Source: Herbidospora galbida
GTDB lineage: Bacteria; Actinomycetota; Actinomycetes; Streptosporangiales; Streptosporangiaceae
DNA: 64,000 nt
Reading direction: 5' to 3'
Assembly: GCF_005233835.1 (NCBI RefSeq)
Contig: NZ_SZQA01000035.1
Location: 1-64,000 of the forward strand
The position numbers were made by a program, and so were the translations under genes. Positions within the stretch are counted from its first letter, which is position 1, and each line of letters opens with the position of its first letter. Shown here one piece after another: positions 41,284 through 50,430 of the stretch. A model generated the notes under the pieces. That model worked only from the letters and a program-made list of their open reading frames with translations, was not told the DNA's origin and made no database searches.

Positions 41284-41350
41284 CACTCCCCCTGTCCAAG
41301 CGGCTCTTCCTGGTTGCATGGCGGAAAAGCGGCTTGGACAGGGAGGGGTG
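41284..41350. repeat. Long imperfect inverted repeat
   Basis: CCCTGTCCAAGC (41290-41301) and GCTTGGACAGGG (41332-41343) pair perfectly. Pairing extends outward by about six more bases with one bulge, around a 30-base loop. It lies between two small minus-strand genes and could be a terminator or the ends of a decayed small transposable element. Confidence 0.6.
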
Positions 41351-41384
41351 TGGAATCCCCATTGGGAGGCCGGACGGCGCGCTT

Positions 41385-41732
41385 TCACGACGAGGCCGGC
41401 GGGTTATGCCCTGACCTCTCGCTGATGTCCGTCATTATGCGCCGGGCCACGCTGCTGGACTCCTGCGCCTCGGCACGGTGGCCACAGTCGACGGCAGTGC
41501 CGTCAGCCGTGGTCACCTCGGCGTAGATGTCCCCCTTCTCGACCCATACGGCGATGTGGCCGATCCCGTCCGGTTCCTTCTCATACACGACGATGAGGGC
41601 GCGCTCATCTCCGTCGTAGTCGTTGCGGAACCGGAAGGTCTCGCCGGGTCTCATCCAGCGGTCCTCACCCAGCGGTTCGAGCCAGCAAGCGAGCCAATCG
41701 TCGGAGCTGTTGGTCACATCAATGACAGCCAT
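41385..41732 (-). CDS. Hypothetical soluble protein
   Basis: A 115-residue protein with beta-rich content (VTNSSDDWLACWLEPLGEDR, RPGETFRFRNDYDGDERALI, VYEKEPDGIGHIAVWVEKGD). No family recognised. Single gene. Confidence 0.6.
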   Translation of the reverse strand: MAVIDVTNSSDDWLACWLEPLGEDRWMRPGETFRFRNDYDGDERALIVVYEKEPDGIGHIAVWVEKGDIYAEVTTADGTAVDCGHRAEAQESSSVARRIMTDISERSGHNPPASS

Positions 41733-41984
41733 GTCGCATATCTACCAGCACGAAGATCGCGGTGATCGGGGCCGCCCAGGAGCGCGCCATTGCGGTCAGC
41801 CACACGGCCGACCGTGCGGAGAACGCCGTTCGCAAAGAGGCAGTCGCACCACGACCCCTCCCACGACCAGCCTTGAAGGGCGGATATAAGCGGAATATAG
41901 ATCGCGACGGGAGGCTCAGCCGAAACCTCCGGCGCCATCGCTGACCAGTCAGAAGATGGCAAACCCATCTCGAAGGAGATCCCG

Positions 41985-42338
41985 TTGCGCAAGGTAACCT
42001 CGGCCCTCGCCGTCGCCAGTGCTTTCGGCGTGCTGGCGCTCGCGACGCCCGCCTCCGCCCATGTGACGGTCGCCACCGTGTACGACAACCGGAACATCAA
42101 GGCCGGCTCCGCGTCGGTCAACTCCACGCACACGACGTTCTACGCCTGCGACATGCTCGCCGACAACGTCGGCGTCTACGGCCGTATGAAGCTCTCCAAC
42201 GGCCAGATCCGGGACGTCGCCGACAGCAACGGCAGCGCGGACGGCTGCGGTGTCGGCACCGCGCCCGCCGGCACGACCATCATCCAGATCGAGGCCGTCT
42301 GGCGTGGGGGCAAGACCTCCGGCTGGAAGACCACCTGA
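41985..42338 (+). CDS. Small secreted protein
   Basis: A 117-residue protein with signal peptide SALAVASAFGVLALATPASA and predicted cleavage near 25. The mature part is about 90 residues with two cysteines (YACDMLAD, ADGCGVG) that could form a disulfide. The TTG start has AAGGAG 7 bases upstream. Family unknown; possibly an exported beta-sandwich protein. Confidence 0.75.
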   Translation: MRKVTSALAVASAFGVLALATPASAHVTVATVYDNRNIKAGSASVNSTHTTFYACDMLADNVGVYGRMKLSNGQIRDVADSNGSADGCGVGTAPAGTTIIQIEAVWRGGKTSGWKTT

Positions 42339-42340
42339 CG

Positions 42341-42802
42341 CTAGGGCTCGCCGTGTTCGGTCACCTGACCCGGCGTCCGGGAGCGGGCCAGCGTCGTGAG
42401 CTGGGCCGTGTCCAGGCCGTCGCAGGTGAGCTCGGTCGAGGCGAGCGCGGCGCGGATGACGGGGTCGGCGGATCCGGGCACGGCCACCGTCGCAGTCTGC
42501 ATGGCCGCCCAGTCGCGCAGCTCGTCGAGCTTCGGCTGCGGCAGCTGTGGTGAGTACTGGACGACCAGGGCGTTGTCCCCGACGAGCAGGTGCTCAAGGC
42601 TGCCGCCGTTGGGCACGTCCTGGTCGCCCGGGGCGTAGAACGACCGGTCGGGGTGGCGCCACTCGGTGTCGCCGGACGCGGCCAGGGACGTACGCGGCCC
42701 CGACTCGCAGGTGACCGCCCCCGGCGGAGCATCGGCTGCCGGGGTCCCGCACGCGGCGCACAGCACGAGCGCGACCGCGGCCGGGAGGAGAGAGCGGCGC
42801 AT
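42341..42802 (-). CDS. DUF3105-like lipoprotein
   Basis: A 153-residue lipoprotein: signal peptide with lipobox LCAAC, then GGSLEHLLVGDNALVVQYSP, which resembles the DUF3105 core. The ATG at 42802 is chosen because it gives the signal peptide; the upstream frame is non-coding. Convergent with 41985-42338. Family assignment tentative. Confidence 0.65.
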   Translation of the reverse strand: MRRSLLPAAVALVLCAACGTPAADAPPGAVTCESGPRTSLAASGDTEWRHPDRSFYAPGDQDVPNGGSLEHLLVGDNALVVQYSPQLPQPKLDELRDWAAMQTATVAVPGSADPVIRAALASTELTCDGLDTAQLTTLARSRTPGQVTEHGEP

Positions 42803-42876
42803 CGAATCCACTTCTGATCTTGTCGCCAAGCCGGTGGCCCGGGGTACCCGGGCCACCGGCGGTGAGCCGAAACGGG

Positions 42877-45258
42877 TCAGCTGACCTGCAGGACCGCCGA
42901 GCGCGAGGTGATCACGCCGGTCGGGTCCGTCGCGCGGACGCGGTACTCGGAGCCGGACAGTTCCGGCGTCGCGGTGACCGCGATCGCGAACGAGGTCTGG
43001 CCGGGCACGTCCACGAAGTCGGCCGAGCCCGGAGCCTTGACCTGCCACTGGTAGGTGACGTTCTGGCCTTCGGCGGGGGCCGCGAAGACCGCGTCGTCAC
43101 CCGGCTGGTGGGTGGCCGTCGCCGGCTCGGACAGGAAGCGCAGGATGACGGCGTCGTCGGCGAGCACCTTCATCCACTCGGCGAGTTCCTTCGCGCGCTC
43201 CCGGATCGGGGTGTTGTCGACCCCCGGCAGGTTGGCCTTGACCTCGCGACGGACGACCTTGGCCTCGTCCATGGCCTTGACGTAGTCCCTGACCAGGTAG
43301 GCGTTGTACGAGGCGTCGATCGCGCCGTTCAGCGTGGCGGCCAGGTCGGCCGAGACGGAACCGTCCGCCACACCGGCCGCGACCAGGCCGCGCATCTCGA
43401 TGTGGGTGGAGCAGTTGCCCGAGGACTCGCCGGCGGCCCACTTGATGCCTTCCAGGATGTTCTTCTGGAAGATCGGGTCGGCGGTGTTCTGCCAGTTGTG
43501 CAGCAGCGCCTGGGTGAAGGACCGCCCGCCGTCGTAGTTGGCGCACCACGAGATCGGGTGGTCGGCGCCCTCGATCCGGCCCGCGCTGTTGCCGATGCCG
43601 GACACGTAGGTCGACTCGGTCAGCGTCTGCAGGACATGCACCTTCTCGCGGGGGAGGAAACCCCGCCAGTTGTAGAGCTCGTCCGAGACCGTCATCTTCT
43701 TCTCGAAGTGACGGGTGGCCGGGTGGGTGCCGTCCTCGGTGACCAGTTCGGCCACGAGGCAGCCGCCACAGGTGTTCTGGATGCCGCCGGCGTTGCTGCC
43801 GTGGTTGTCGAACTCGCCGCCGACGAGGTTCTTGTACCAGTCCCAGTTGTGCATCGAGTCGGTGGCGCCGTGAATGGCCACGAAGCCGCCGCCGTTGCGG
43901 ATGTACGTCTGCAGCGCGGCCTGCTCGTTGACGGTGGCACCGGGGGTGGTCGTCGAGGGCCGGTTGGTGACGAACACGTCGTTGCCGACGCTGGAGACGC
44001 CGACCAGGGCGTCGTACTGGGACAGGCGCTCGGCGCTCTCGAACGGGTTGCCCGCGACGGACACCTCGGGGCTGAGGTAGTCGTAGACGTCCACGTCGAA
44101 GGAGTTGGCCCGGCCGAGGTCCTGGATCATCGCCATCGTCAGCGGGATGTGCTCGTGCCGGAAGGCGCCCGGCCGGTTGCCGAACAGCAGGACCTTGAAC
44201 TTGGGCCGGTGGTTGCGCACGGCCTCGCCCGGCGCCCGGAACGGGTAGCGGTCCATGCCCTTGCCCGCGCTCACCGCGACGCCGGTGACGACGTCGGGGT
44301 GGTCGACGCCCTGCAGCTCCTCGACGAGGTAGGCGGCGTCCTTGACCAGCGAGTCCCGCATGTGGCCCGCGGGCGTCACCTTCGCGGCCAGCGCGCCGAA
44401 CTTGACCAGCGCCGACTCGGCGGAGCCGCCTTCGGCCTCGGTCAGCAGCGCCAGCAGCCGGTCGCCGTTGGGCGCGGAGACCTTGCCGGCGGTCACGTAG
44501 CGCTGGACCAGCGCGCGCAGGTCCGCGATGGAGGTGGTGATCTCGAAGGTCAGCGTGTACTTGGCGGCGTTGCCGGCGGAGTCGCCGACGTTGACCGCCC
44601 AGGTGTGCTTGCCGACCGAGAGGGTGGCCAGGTCGAGCGGCATCGGGTAGGTCCAGACGCCGTCGATCCACATGTCCCGCACCGCCGCGCCGCCCGCACC
44701 GGGGGTGGGGTCGGTACGGGTCGGGGTGATGGCGGCGGGCAGCGCGCTGTGCCCGACCTTGCCGTTGGGGATGCCGGGCCAGGCCGCCACCGGCACCTTG
44801 GTGTCGATCTTCACGCTGATCGACCGCGAGGCCGAGGCGTTGCCGGCCGCGTCGACGGCGACGTACGTCACGTTGCCGTTGCGGTCACCGCTGATCACGT
44901 GAGTGGCCGTGCCCCGGGTGCCGTTCTGCACGGCCGGCACGTCGACCGTGGTGCCCGCGACGGTCACCCGGAACAGGGCGACGGCGTCGTCGTCGGTCGC
45001 CGACAGGTTGAGCGTGACGTCGTTACCGGTGAACCAGCCGCCGGGGCCGGTGCTGGTGGAGGTCACGTAGGCGTTGTTGGCCACGCCGTTGTAGTTCAGG
45101 ACGGGGTCCACCGGAGAGAGCGTGGCCACGTCGAGGACGGGCGCGGCTCCGGTCTCGGCGGCGTTGGCGACGCCGGGCGTGCCGACCAGCAAGACAGGCA
45201 CTGCGAGCAGGGCAGTGGTTAACGATCGTCTGGTGGGACGTGGGCGAGAGGACGGCAT
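42877..45258 (-). CDS. Secreted ThuA-domain protein
   Basis: A 793-residue exported protein. Twin-arginine-like N-terminus (RPTRRSLTTALLAVPVLLVG), Ig-like repeats at about 40-230 (TLNLSATDDDAVALFRVTVA), and a ThuA (trehalose-utilisation, glutamine-amidotransferase-like) domain at about 320-570 with VLLFGNRPGAFRHEHIPLTM and GGGFVAIHGATDSM. A helical region and a final Ig-like domain (YQWQVKAPGSADFVDVPGQT) follow. It likely acts on carbohydrate outside the cell; the reaction is not established. AGAGGAG precedes the ATG at 45258. Confidence 0.85.
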   Translation of the reverse strand: MPSSRPRPTRRSLTTALLAVPVLLVGTPGVANAAETGAAPVLDVATLSPVDPVLNYNGVANNAYVTSTSTGPGGWFTGNDVTLNLSATDDDAVALFRVTVAGTTVDVPAVQNGTRGTATHVISGDRNGNVTYVAVDAAGNASASRSISVKIDTKVPVAAWPGIPNGKVGHSALPAAITPTRTDPTPGAGGAAVRDMWIDGVWTYPMPLDLATLSVGKHTWAVNVGDSAGNAAKYTLTFEITTSIADLRALVQRYVTAGKVSAPNGDRLLALLTEAEGGSAESALVKFGALAAKVTPAGHMRDSLVKDAAYLVEELQGVDHPDVVTGVAVSAGKGMDRYPFRAPGEAVRNHRPKFKVLLFGNRPGAFRHEHIPLTMAMIQDLGRANSFDVDVYDYLSPEVSVAGNPFESAERLSQYDALVGVSSVGNDVFVTNRPSTTTPGATVNEQAALQTYIRNGGGFVAIHGATDSMHNWDWYKNLVGGEFDNHGSNAGGIQNTCGGCLVAELVTEDGTHPATRHFEKKMTVSDELYNWRGFLPREKVHVLQTLTESTYVSGIGNSAGRIEGADHPISWCANYDGGRSFTQALLHNWQNTADPIFQKNILEGIKWAAGESSGNCSTHIEMRGLVAAGVADGSVSADLAATLNGAIDASYNAYLVRDYVKAMDEAKVVRREVKANLPGVDNTPIRERAKELAEWMKVLADDAVILRFLSEPATATHQPGDDAVFAAPAEGQNVTYQWQVKAPGSADFVDVPGQTSFAIAVTATPELSGSEYRVRATDPTGVITSRSAVLQVS

Positions 45259-45770
45259 GTCGCTCCTCTTTTCGGGTCGTACAGGAACTCCACCGCGAGT
45301 CTGAGCGCCGACCCAATGCCTAACGCGATGAATGTCGTGAGTGTGAGCTTCGTCCCACAGATTTGTCAACGATCTTACCGACTTGTGATTTTCATCGACG
45401 AAAGTTTCCGCCTAAAAGTTTCGTTCGATCAACCTCCTGTACGCCCGTAAGTTGCGCCCGTCGCGATGCAGAAGTCCGTCCCGGAGTCGCGATCGGCGAC
45501 CCCGTCGCGCTCGCGAGCTCCTCGACGGCGAGCACCCCCTCGGGGCGGGCGGCCGGCCGAGGGGTCGGCACGCCCTCGGGAACGATCACGCCGGACTCGG
45601 CGAGGGTGGCGAACGACACCGACAGCCCATGACGACCGCTCTTTATCTATGAGTCGCCCGTCAGGGCTTTCCGGGCCATTCTTCGTTGAGCCGGAACTCG
45701 ATCTCGATCGCGCATCCTTTCAATTTGGATCCGGCGAGGCGGGCGGATCCGTGAGGACCGGTGAGGACTG
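45259..45770. other. Intergenic region without supported gene
   Basis: About 510 bases. The promoter of the ThuA gene should lie at the left end. A minus-strand frame at 45392-45619 encodes a Pro/Ala-rich 75-residue product, but I see no homology or clear ribosome binding site and leave it uncalled. Confidence 0.5.
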
Positions 45771-46577
45771 GTGGCGAAGCGCGTGAAGCGATTGCTGACC
45801 TGGCTCGGATCCAATGCGGAGGCCCTCATCGCGTTGGTGCTCGCGATAGTGGCCGGCACGCTCGGACTCATCGGGGTGGCCCCGCCCGAACTGGTCGACA
45901 GCGCCACCCTGGCAACGCTCGCCGCGCTTTCACTCGCCGTGCTGCGCGACCGTTGGCGCAACGAATCGGAACCCGATGTCCGGGCCGCCGCACTGGTCGC
46001 GAAGGACGCCTTGCTGGAACTGCCGGAACACATCGCGAGGATCAGCGCCGCGACGACGTGATCAACGCGATGAGATCGTCGCTCGGCGAGGCCTCCTCGA
46101 TCCGAGTGCTGGTGGGAGCCGAGATATCAAGATCACTCGCCGACGCTCACGCGCACGCCGAGGAGTGGTATTCAAGGGGGGAACCGCGATCTCCGTCCGG
46201 GCAGTCGTCATTCCGGAGTGCGTATATCACGCACGGCGCGACGGTCACCGGGACCCCCGGGATGCCCGGCTGTGCGGGCGCTAGCCCGCTAAGCAGCAAT
46301 ATCCGGGGCTGTACATCCGGATCTCACTCTTGTCCACGATGAGCGTTTTCCGATGGGACATGACGCAGGATCGCCTGATAATCACCGAGCGCGGCCCCCA
46401 GTTTCCGGCGATGATGATTCGGAAGGGGCGTTCCTACTACACCTACTGGCGTAACGAACTCCGGGAGAGTTTCGCCCAGGGACACGAGATTCCGCTCCTC
46501 TGTTCGCGCAATTCGACATCGAGTTACCGAAGCAGCATTATGCCCACGACGCGAGGAACCCCTACCAGGTGACCTGA
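45771..46577 (+). pseudogene. Multiply frameshifted membrane-associated gene
   Basis: The first frame gives 96 residues: NAEALIALVLAIVAGTLGLI (membrane) and AALVAKDALLELPEHIARIS, then stop. Coding traces continue in other frames: SLADAHAHAEEWY, then VVFKGGTAISVRAVVIPECV, then MTQDRLIITERGPQFPAMMI and YYTYWRNELRESF. The last frame reads FDIELPKQHYAHDARNPYQV and stops at 46577. At least three frameshifts are needed to join them. I know similar proteins in actinomycetes with an FKGGT segment but no function. Confidence 0.7.
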
Positions 46578-46619
46578 CGCCGTCCGCGCGTCCCTTGGGT
46601 CGCCTCTAGTCTCGTATCG

Positions 46620-47117
46620 ATGAAGATCTCCGTGATTGCGGCGCTGGTCCTGTTCTTCGCCGTGGCGTCCGTTCCCCGGCCGGACGAGCGGGCCCAGATC
46701 CTCGCTTCGGCGTACGCGCTGATCGGCCAGTACCCCTACTCCTGGGGCGGCGGCCACTCTGGGAGCGCGGGCCCGTCGCTGGGCACCTGCAAGGGCTACC
46801 GGGGCGACATCAAGCCCTGCCCGGCCGAACGCACCCACGGCCTCGACTGCTCCGGGCTGGCCCGCTGGGTCTACGAGATCGCCTACGACCACGACGTGCT
46901 GGGCCCCGGCACCACCGACGACCACCTCGGCCGGCTGCGCCGGGCGGCGGTGCCGGCCCCCGGCGACCTGGTCTTCTTCGGCACGGCCAAGCGCACCCAC
47001 CACGTCGGCGTCTACATCGGCGACGGCAAGATGATCAACGCCTTCAAGACCGGGACGATCGTCCGGATCGACCCCGTGAACGCGCTCGACGACCTGCTCG
47101 GCTACTACCGGATGTGA
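46620..47117 (+). CDS. NlpC/P60-family peptidoglycan hydrolase
   Basis: A 165-residue protein with signal peptide (ISVIAALVLFFAVASV) and an NlpC/P60 domain. The catalytic Cys is in GLDCSGLARWVY and the His in HHVGVYIGDG. It should cleave peptide crosslinks of the wall, typically gamma-D-Glu-meso-DAP bonds. There is an unusual insert of about 20 residues between GGGHSG and the catalytic Cys. Single gene. Confidence 0.9.
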   Translation: MKISVIAALVLFFAVASVPRPDERAQILASAYALIGQYPYSWGGGHSGSAGPSLGTCKGYRGDIKPCPAERTHGLDCSGLARWVYEIAYDHDVLGPGTTDDHLGRLRRAAVPAPGDLVFFGTAKRTHHVGVYIGDGKMINAFKTGTIVRIDPVNALDDLLGYYRM

Positions 47118-47133
47118 AACCAGGACAGCAGGG

Positions 47134-47457
47134 TCAGGCCACGTAAGGCGGCTGGCCGCTCTCGCTCTGCATCGGCAGCCCCGACGCCGCCCACGACTGC
47201 ATCCCGCCGCCGACGTTGACGGCCTCCCACCCCACATGGTTCAGCCACGTCGCCGCCTGGGCCGACCGGCCGCCGACCCGGCAGATCACATAGACCGGCT
47301 GACCCTGGGGCACCTCACCCACCCGGTTCTGCAGCTGGCCGAGCGGGATGTGGGTCGCCGAAGGGGCGTGGCCGGCCCGCCACTCGTCGAGTTCACGCAC
47401 GTCAAGCAGGTAAGCGCCCTCAGGCACACCGGTCGGTTGCACGTCCCGCAGAGTCAT
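47134..47457 (-). CDS. Rhodanese-domain sulfurtransferase
   Basis: A 107-residue single rhodanese domain: YLLDVRELDEWRAGHAPSAT and active-site loop CRVGGRS with the sulfur-carrying Cys. The ATG at 47457 (MTLRDVQPTG) is the start. It is 26 bases downstream of the glycosylase gene on the same strand. Acceptor unknown. Confidence 0.92.
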   Translation of the reverse strand: MTLRDVQPTGVPEGAYLLDVRELDEWRAGHAPSATHIPLGQLQNRVGEVPQGQPVYVICRVGGRSAQAATWLNHVGWEAVNVGGGMQSWAASGLPMQSESGQPPYVA

Positions 47458-47483
47458 GCGCCCCAGTGTAGGGACAGCCGGCC

Positions 47484-48362
47484 CTACTTGAGCAGTTTGC
47501 TCATCCGCCGGTCGGCCAGCGGTTTCCCGCCCGTCTGACAGGTGGGGCAGTACTGCAGCGAGGAGTCGGCGAAGGAGACCTCCCGCACCGTGTCGCCGCA
47601 GACCTCGCACTTCTCGCCGGTACGCCCGTGCACCCGCAGCCCGGACTTCTTCTCGGCCTTCAGGTCCTTGGCGGCGATCCCCCGGGCGCGTTCGATCGCC
47701 TCTTTCAGCGTGACGACGATGGCGTCGTACAGAGAGGAGATCTGTTCCGGAGTCAGGGTCGAGGCGACCTTGAACGGCGACATCTTCGCCGCGTGGAGCA
47801 CCTCGTCGGAGTAGGCGTTCCCGATGCCGGCGATGACCTTCTGGTCGCGCAGCAGGCCCTTGATCTGCGTGCGTTTGCCCTCGACGATCGAGGTCAGCGT
47901 CTCGACGGTGAAGGAGGGCGTCAGCGGGTCGGGGCCGAGCGCGGCGATGCCCGGCACGTCGCCGGGCGAGGTCGCGACGTAGACGGCCAGGCGTTTCTGG
48001 GTGCCCGCCTCGGTCAGCTCGAAGCCGGGGGCGACGCCGAGGGGGTCGGGAGCGAAACGTACGCGAAGAGCGAGTGGGCCTTTCCCCGGCCGCACGGGCT
48101 TGGCTCCCGAGAGGTCGTCGCGCCAGCGGAGCCAGCCGCCGCGCGCGAGATGGAAGATGAGGTGGATCCCGTCGCAGTCGAGATCGAGGAACTTCCCGTG
48201 GCGGGCGACCGTCGTCACGGTGAGGCCGCCCAATGCGGTGATCGGCGGCGAAACGGTCTTCAACGCCGAGAACGCCACCACGTCGACGGCCTGCACGACC
48301 TGTCCGACCGCACGTTCCCGCAGGAACTCGGCCAGCGACTCCACCTCGGGCAATTCAGGCAT
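47484..48362 (-). CDS. Fpg/Nei-family DNA glycosylase
   Basis: A 292-residue base-excision repair enzyme. The N-terminal PELPEVE supplies the catalytic Pro/Glu and ARHGKFL contains the conserved Lys. The helix-two-turn-helix lies near GIGNAYSDEVLHAAKMSPF, and the C-terminal zinc finger is CEVC...CPTC. It removes oxidised bases such as 8-oxoguanine. Actinobacteria carry several paralogues; this one is shorter in the zinc finger region than Nei2, so the substrate is left open. Confidence 0.93.
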   Translation of the reverse strand: MPELPEVESLAEFLRERAVGQVVQAVDVVAFSALKTVSPPITALGGLTVTTVARHGKFLDLDCDGIHLIFHLARGGWLRWRDDLSGAKPVRPGKGPLALRVRFAPDPLGVAPGFELTEAGTQKRLAVYVATSPGDVPGIAALGPDPLTPSFTVETLTSIVEGKRTQIKGLLRDQKVIAGIGNAYSDEVLHAAKMSPFKVASTLTPEQISSLYDAIVVTLKEAIERARGIAAKDLKAEKKSGLRVHGRTGEKCEVCGDTVREVSFADSSLQYCPTCQTGGKPLADRRMSKLLK

Positions 48363-48388
48363 ACTTCAGACTACGTAGGGACGGGCAC

Positions 48389-49036
48389 ATGACCAGCATC
48401 ATCGCCGAAGACGTGCTGCTTCTCGGCTACGACGAGCAGAAGGGCCAGCCCACGATCGGCTCCACCGAGCTGAACGCGGGCCTCGCCGGAGCCCTCCTGG
48501 CGGAACTGGCGATCAAGGGCCGGCTCAGCCTGGCCGACAAGAAGGTCGTCGTGACCGACGAGACCCCCGTCGGGGAGCCGGAGCTCGACGCGGCGCTGGC
48601 GCGGATCGCCGCCGAGGCCAAGGTCCGCAAGCCCGAGTGGTGGGTCGACAAGCTGCAGGGCGCCAAGCTGCGCGAGCGGCTGCTGGTCCGGCTCGTCGAG
48701 GGCGGGGTGCTCTCGGAGGAGCGGGGCAAGATCCTCGGCCTGTTCAAGACCGTCAAGTACCCGGAGCTCGACGGCAGCGTCGAGAGGGCCGTCCGGATGC
48801 GGGTGGAGAGCGTGCTGAACGGCGCCGAGCCCGACAAGCGGACCGCGGTGATCATCGGGATCATGCACGCCACCAAGGCCCTGAAGAAGCAGTTCCCCGG
48901 CGCCGACGACGCCCGGGTGAAGGAGATCACCGAGGGCGACTGGGCCGGGGAGGGCGTGAAGGAGGCCATCGCCGCCGTGGAGGCGGCCGTGCTGATGGTG
49001 ATCACCACGGCCGTCATCGTCACGGCGGTGAGCTAG
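48389..49036 (+). CDS. GPP34 (GOLPH3-like) protein
   Basis: A 215-residue all-helical protein of the GPP34 family: EDVLLLGYDEQKGQ, LAGALLAELAIKGRL, KLRERLLVRLVEGGVLSEER and a hydrophobic C-terminal helix VEAAVLMVITTAVIV. Eukaryotic members bind PI4P at the Golgi. Bacterial members are numerous in actinomycetes and their role is unclear. Divergent from the glycosylase and convergent with the LCP gene (4-base overlap). Confidence 0.88.
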   Translation: MTSIIAEDVLLLGYDEQKGQPTIGSTELNAGLAGALLAELAIKGRLSLADKKVVVTDETPVGEPELDAALARIAAEAKVRKPEWWVDKLQGAKLRERLLVRLVEGGVLSEERGKILGLFKTVKYPELDGSVERAVRMRVESVLNGAEPDKRTAVIIGIMHATKALKKQFPGADDARVKEITEGDWAGEGVKEAIAAVEAAVLMVITTAVIVTAVS

Positions 49037-50187
49037 CCCTTCTCGAGCGCGTCCTTCGGCACCGGCTGGTCCGACTCCAGCGCCTCGAAGAGCTTGTTCG
49101 CCCGCGTGGTGTCCCACTTGACGACCGACTGCCCGTCGATGGTGGGCAGCGAGCCGATCGGGACCGCGGTGGTGACCGGGTTGTTCTTCATGGCCAGGCC
49201 CAGCGAGAGCAGGTTGAACGGGCCGGTGCCCGGGTCGACCGCGACCGACTCGGCGGCGCTGTTGGCCAGCGGGACGGCCGTGAACGGGTTGATCAGGGTG
49301 CCGGGGCTGGCGGCCTTCTTGACCACGGCGGAGAAGAACTCGCGCTGCCGCTGGGTGCGGTCGAAGTCGGGGATCGTGCCGGTCTTGCGGGTGCGGACGT
49401 AACCGAGGGCGGTGCCGCCGTCCATGATCTGGCAGCCCTTCTTGATGTTCAGGGCCGCCTTAGGGTCTTTGATCGCCTGCTTGGGGCAGATCTCGACGCC
49501 GCCGACGGCGTCGACGATGCCGACGAAGCCGCCGAAGCCGATCTCCATGTAGTGGTCGACCCGGATGCCGGTGACCTGCTCGACCGTCTGGGTCAGCAGT
49601 TTGGGGCCGCCGAAGGCGTAGGCCGCGTTGAGCTTGCCGTTGCCGTTGCCCGGGATCGGCACGTAGGAGTCACGCGGGAGGCTGACCAGCGTGGGACGGC
49701 CGTCGCCGTCGGGAATGTGCAGCAGCATCATCGTGTCGGTACGCCGCCCGACCGCGGAACCGGTGCGGAGCTTCTTCCGCTCGGCGGCGCTCAGCCCGGC
49801 CCGGCTGTCGGAGCCGACCAGCAGCCAGTCTTGACCCGGGGTCTCGGCCGGACGCCCGTCGTAGTCGGTGAAGGCGTCGACGTTGTTCATCTTCCCCTGG
49901 ACACTGAAGAACAGCGCCACGACCCCGATCAGCACCAGCGACAGGAAGACCGCCACGCCGATGGCGATGTTGCGGCCGATGCGACGCGGCTTGCGCGGGC
50001 CTTCTTGCACCTTTGGCTCGTTCCCACCACTGGGCATCCGGACCGGTGAGGTGCCCTTCCGGGGCTTGCCGTAGACCTTGGAACGGCCTTTGGGTTCGGG
50101 TCCCTTGACTTCCGGCTCGCGAACCGGGTAGGCCGGAGGCTCCAGCGGCCGCCGCACCATTCGCGTCGGCTCGTTGTCCTCAACCAC
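49033..50187 (-). CDS. LytR-CpsA-Psr (LCP) family ligase
   Basis: A 384-residue protein. Cytoplasmic basic Pro-rich N-terminus (1-70), one membrane helix (IAIGVAVFLSLVLIGVVALF), then the LCP domain with DWLLVGSDSRAG, RRTDTMMLLHI, LVSLPRDSYVPIPG and FDRTQRQREF, whose Arg/Asp residues bind polyprenyl pyrophosphate. It attaches wall glycopolymers to peptidoglycan. Near other envelope genes but monocistronic. Confidence 0.93.
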   Translation of the reverse strand: MVEDNEPTRMVRRPLEPPAYPVREPEVKGPEPKGRSKVYGKPRKGTSPVRMPSGGNEPKVQEGPRKPRRIGRNIAIGVAVFLSLVLIGVVALFFSVQGKMNNVDAFTDYDGRPAETPGQDWLLVGSDSRAGLSAAERKKLRTGSAVGRRTDTMMLLHIPDGDGRPTLVSLPRDSYVPIPGNGNGKLNAAYAFGGPKLLTQTVEQVTGIRVDHYMEIGFGGFVGIVDAVGGVEICPKQAIKDPKAALNIKKGCQIMDGGTALGYVRTRKTGTIPDFDRTQRQREFFSAVVKKAASPGTLINPFTAVPLANSAAESVAVDPGTGPFNLLSLGLAMKNNPVTTAVPIGSLPTIDGQSVVKWDTTRANKLFEALESDQPVPKDALEKG

Positions 50188-50393
50188 GTTCCTCTACCCC
50201 CCGCTTGCCGACATCTGACTCTGCCTTGACGGTACGCCGATCCAACCGCCCGGGGCGGGCCCGTTATCAAGGTTTTCCTATGGAAAAGTACACAGATCCG
50301 ATCCGGGAAACATCATCGGCAGCTCGCCCGTTACGGTTGAAGCACCCCTAGTTGAAAGGACCGTCGTGTCCGTTTCGGACCCCTGGAGTACCG

Positions 50394-50411
50394 GCCCGTG
50401 CCTAGGCACGG
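50394..50411. promoter_or_regulatory. 18-bp perfect palindrome in leader of CNNM operon
   Basis: CCCGTGCCTAGGCACGGG lies 20 bases before the ATG of the first CNNM gene. It may be an operator or an RNA hairpin affecting translation. The rest of 50188-50430 contains no gene; Mg-responsive leaders occur before such transporters, but I cannot match a known class. Confidence 0.5.
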
Positions 50412-50430
50412 GTCCACGTGAGGCGATGAG

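Noticed and set aside
42820-45222. Plus-strand frame of 800 codons over the ThuA gene
   Set aside because: Product is dominated by Val, Gly, Arg and Asp repeats and lies opposite a gene with a signal peptide and domains.
45392-45619. Minus-strand 75-codon frame
   Set aside because: Pro/Ala-rich product with no homology I know and no clear start signal; kept as part of the gap description.
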